A stretch of 44,568 nt of DNA, taken from positions 164,629-209,196 of the forward strand of contig JH154487.1 in assembly GCA_000226015.1 (NCBI GenBank), given 5' to 3'. The notes beneath the pieces are model-generated. The model had not been told where the DNA came from and made no database searches. It saw only the letters and a program-made list of their open reading frames with translations. Shown piece by piece: positions 42,301-44,568 of this stretch (position 1 is its first letter; the number at the start of each line of letters is the position of its first letter). The translations under genes were made by a program, and so were the position numbers. Source of the stretch: Mnemiopsis leidyi (lineage: Eukaryota > Ctenophora > Tentaculata > Lobata > Bolinopsidae).

Positions 42301-44568
42301 AGCTAGATATGGCCAATTAATTTTGAGAAACCCTGTCACGTGAGAGAAATGAGTTGCCCTAGCAACCCTAGCAACCAAAAACCATTTCGTCTCCGAGGTG
42401 TCGTGTCAGTAGTAAATTTTTTGCTAGTAAGACGCGATTCGTTTTCATTGCAACACTTCAGTATTTTTCAATTCTAGGTCCTTGCTGATTTCACAGCTAA
42501 AGAGCAAACTGCGTATGCTGAGGCTGGTGCTGTTGCAGAGGAAGTTGTTGGAGGAATTAGAACTGTGGTGGCTTATGGAGGTGAACACGCAGAGGTCCAA
42601 AGGTAGGTAATTGCAGAATTATTTTATCGTTTGGCAGCAACGATTTTAGATCATTTTTTTCAAAAATTAACACGTTGATTGGAAGCCAGAGTTGAACATA
42701 TTCAACTTTCCAGATATGAAGAGAAGTTAGAAACGACAGCTACAACTGGTAGAAAGAATCAGCTTGTCTATGCTTTGTCCCTTGCTACTACGTACGGGAT
42801 TATGTATCTGATGTATGCTCTAGGGTTCTGGTAAGTTTAGAAGGCACTTGTTTATCAGCCGCATGATATATTTGGTTGAAATTTTGTAGCTATTCGCGGA
42901 TTTGCAGTATCTGTAGAAACGAAAAAGGAATATAGTGATACTTGATTAATTTCTCTGTTACAACAGCTTCATCAGAAAACTTAAATTATCTATACTAGAA
43001 GTTCTGAAAGTATTAAAACTATGTTCCATTTCTACAACTGCAAAGCCGACAAGAGCTCCCGTTTTTCATCCAAATGTTTCAGTCTATCTAAGATGTAATT
43101 AAATAAGACCCGCAAGACCGTAGACGGCGGCTGCATGGCAGGTGCGTGCAGATAGCAGGTGGTTTTTATGTCATTAGTTATAGCAAGTAAAACAGCTTTA
43201 GAAAATGTAGATCGCATGAAAGGATTTTTGCCAGAAACCATTCACCACTAGCCCTCCAGATAACTTCTAGGCGAAAGAAGGATTCGCATATACATATCAT
43301 ATCTGTGATTCCACGTAACTAAACCATGTAGCACGTGTCGAAGAAGAGTGAAGAGTCTTCCGTAAAGGCAGACATCACAAAGTCGCCTCAATTAGGCCGA
43401 ATTCTAAACAGTTCAGATCGGTATTTAGTGGACACCTGTTATCACTGGGGACAGAGATTGTAGAATATAGACCTTAAAGAATGTATAGTTTTTTATGAGA
43501 ACATCATTGATTGTTGAAAGCTATGAAAATATCGTGCTAACTAAAATTTTAGGTATTAGTTGTTAAGCTGTTTATTCACATCAATAAATTGACTAACCTA
43601 GAAAAATGGTGTTACTTATTCTCTACTGCTCGCTTATTACTTCCTTACACTCAACTGCGTCTACTCTTCTGCTTGCTCCTGACTCTAATCATCAAGAAGG
43701 TAACCGTCTCTGTTGCTAGGTACGGCGCCAAGCTGACTGGCGAGGGAACAGAAAACCCAGCAGATATTCTGATATCATTCTTCAACGTGCTGATAGGAGC
43801 TTGGGGACTTGGACTGTGTGCTCCACAGTGGAAGATAATGACAGTTGGACGCGGTTCGGCGTGTAAAGTATACGCCACCATAGACAGGGTTAGTTGAGTA
43901 GTTTGTTGCTTACCGGCGTCCCAAAAGTAATATCCCAAAGTGTCACGTGATAGGGTTGTTAAAAGTCACGTGATTAATGTCAGTTATTAGAAACAAGTCG
44001 GCCGTTTTCTGATTGTTCGTTATCTGACCAACTGATTACCATGAAGGAGTCCAAGATAAACCACGAAGAGGAGAAGGGAGAGACAATTCCCGGGTTTGAA
44101 GGACGAATCGAGTTTAAAAACTGCCGCTTTTACTACCCCACTAGACCGGATGTGACGGTAATTATATGCAGTTTTACTTCCGTATTGGTTTTTGTAGAGA
44201 TCTGTAGCGAGGCCGGTTTTTAGGTCACATCAAAAAATTTTTTGGGGTTAAGTACCGTTGTATAGCCAGTGATCTCCTGATCACGATGGTATAAATTTTT
44301 AAGGAAATGGGTGTGTCATAAGTATAAGAATCGAGAAAAACTATTTTGACCGTATAAGGATATGAGCCCCTTATCTTCCTAATATGGTCTGCCTTCGTCA
44401 CCATCTGAGAAGCTTATTGTTGGTGTTAAATCAGCGTTTAAAGAGTAATTGCGAATTTGCGATTTGAATTGCAAATGTGATTTGAGGTTCTTTTTGTTTT
44501 TGTTTCACTAATTAAGTCAGCATTTAGATTATTTTGTTCATTCAGTGATCCTGCATTTCAATTTCAGG
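39378..44568 (+). CDS. ABCB-family full-transporter (P-glycoprotein-like), first nine exons, cut by the window end
   Basis: Exons: 39378-39463 (start), 40719-40791, 40907-41006, 41486-41747, 41999-42170, 42478-42602, 42714-42830, 43720-43888, 44047-44157. All phases agree, giving about 405 codons. A further acceptor (TTTCAATTTCAG) ends at 44567, so the next exon begins at the last base. The N-terminus is a short Lys/Glu-rich cytosolic stretch. TMD1 begins FLILTGVLFALLKGF; then FTLWYVGLGIFQIVAGYIATAF, LRQEVGWYDSISSGELTTRL (coupling region), YYSWKLSLVIMAVAPLLGG, AEAGAVAEEVVGGIRTV, and IEFKNCRFYYPTRPDVT, the start of NBD1. Walker A and everything after lie outside. Order and spacing match ABCB1/4/11-type plasma-membrane exporters of hydrophobic compounds. 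Acceptor 44047 could also be 3 bases later. Confidence 0.93.
40223..40465. mobile_element. Hairpin (foldback) element in ABC transporter intron 1
   Basis: Arms 40223-40297 and 40392-40465 are imperfect reverse complements of about 75 bp (CAGTGTTTTCGTTATTCTCT... outward). The loop of about 95 bp contains the short copy of the dispersed repeat (40333-40368). Likely a non-autonomous foldback transposon. Confidence 0.75.
40333..40368 (+). repeat. Dispersed repeat, copy 3 (short)
   Basis: Matches the core of 15444-15512 and 20721-20789 (CTTTCAACACTACTATTATA then CAAATAATTTGAG). Here it forms the loop of a hairpin element. Confidence 0.8.
41059..41122. repeat. Tandem repeat, about 16-bp unit
   Basis: Four copies of an A-run followed by AGTGTACT(C) in the ABC transporter intron between exons 40907-41006 and 41486-41747. 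Confidence 0.9.
42831..43719. other. ABC transporter intron, nothing recognised
   Basis: An 889-bp intron between exons 42714-42830 and 43720-43888. A short minus-strand open frame at about 43032-43241 has no recognisable domain. Confidence 0.45.

Noticed and set aside
43032-43241. Minus-strand ORF in an ABC transporter intron
   Set aside because: Short, no recognisable domain, and no supporting start or promoter context.
1-44568. tRNA, rRNA or box C/D snoRNA genes in introns
   Set aside because: I looked for TPsiC-like boxes and C/D box pairs by eye and saw none I could support. A covariance-model search (tRNAscan-SE, Infernal) would be decisive.

Overview
This is a piece of animal nuclear DNA. 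It holds two genes with many small GT-AG introns. One is a nearly complete AQR (Aquarius) spliceosomal helicase, running mostly on the minus strand from about 34.6 kb down to 0.8 kb. The other is the 5' part of an ABCB-type (P-glycoprotein-like) transporter on the plus strand, from 39.4 kb to the window end. Small genes with one or two exons sit in the AQR introns. The AT-rich DNA, multi-domain ShKT secreted protein, divergent intronless GPCRs, CR1/Jockey-like retrotransposon debris and CpG-rich foldback repeats suggest a non-bilaterian or early-branching metazoan, most likely a cnidarian. The lineage is inference only.

Layout: 1-480, CpG-rich repeat with a 22-base G tract. 808-8707, 3' part of AQR (helicase domain 2 and tail), with a BTB-domain gene (4135-5784) and a broken copy of part of it (about 2964-3198) in one intron. 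8708-20918, one 12.2-kb AQR intron holding a frameshifted GPCR (minus), two AQR exons on the wrong strand (11.9-12.3 kb, plus), a TIR foldback element (14.75-15.80 kb), an intact GPCR-like gene (17738-18988, plus) and an unrecognised pseudogene (about 19.8-20.5 kb). 20919-24344, AQR middle exons including the Walker A motif. 24501-25918, inverted repeat copy, a 779-base N gap and a minisatellite. 25897-34576, AQR N-terminal exons, with a CAP-domain gene, a retrotransposon fragment and a five-ShKT-domain gene in introns. 34.6-39.4 kb, the divergent intergenic region between AQR and the ABC gene, with a CpG-rich MITE cluster. 39378-44568, nine ABC transporter exons (about 405 codons, ending just before Walker A of NBD1).

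AQR was assembled exon by exon: 33 coding blocks whose splice phases all agree, apart from one exon of about 20-25 codons that I could not find. Two points stand out. First, exons 11 and 12 lie in opposite orientation about 13 kb from where they belong. They are bracketed by inverted repeats, direct repeats and assembly gaps, which points to an inverted-repeat-mediated mis-join or a real inversion. Second, three separate short tandem duplications in this one gene (43 bp x3, about 57 bp xN, 77 bp x2) each span an exon boundary and so copy a splice site. I found no clearly new biological system; these splice-site-copying repeats and the crowd of genes nested in AQR introns are the best leads.
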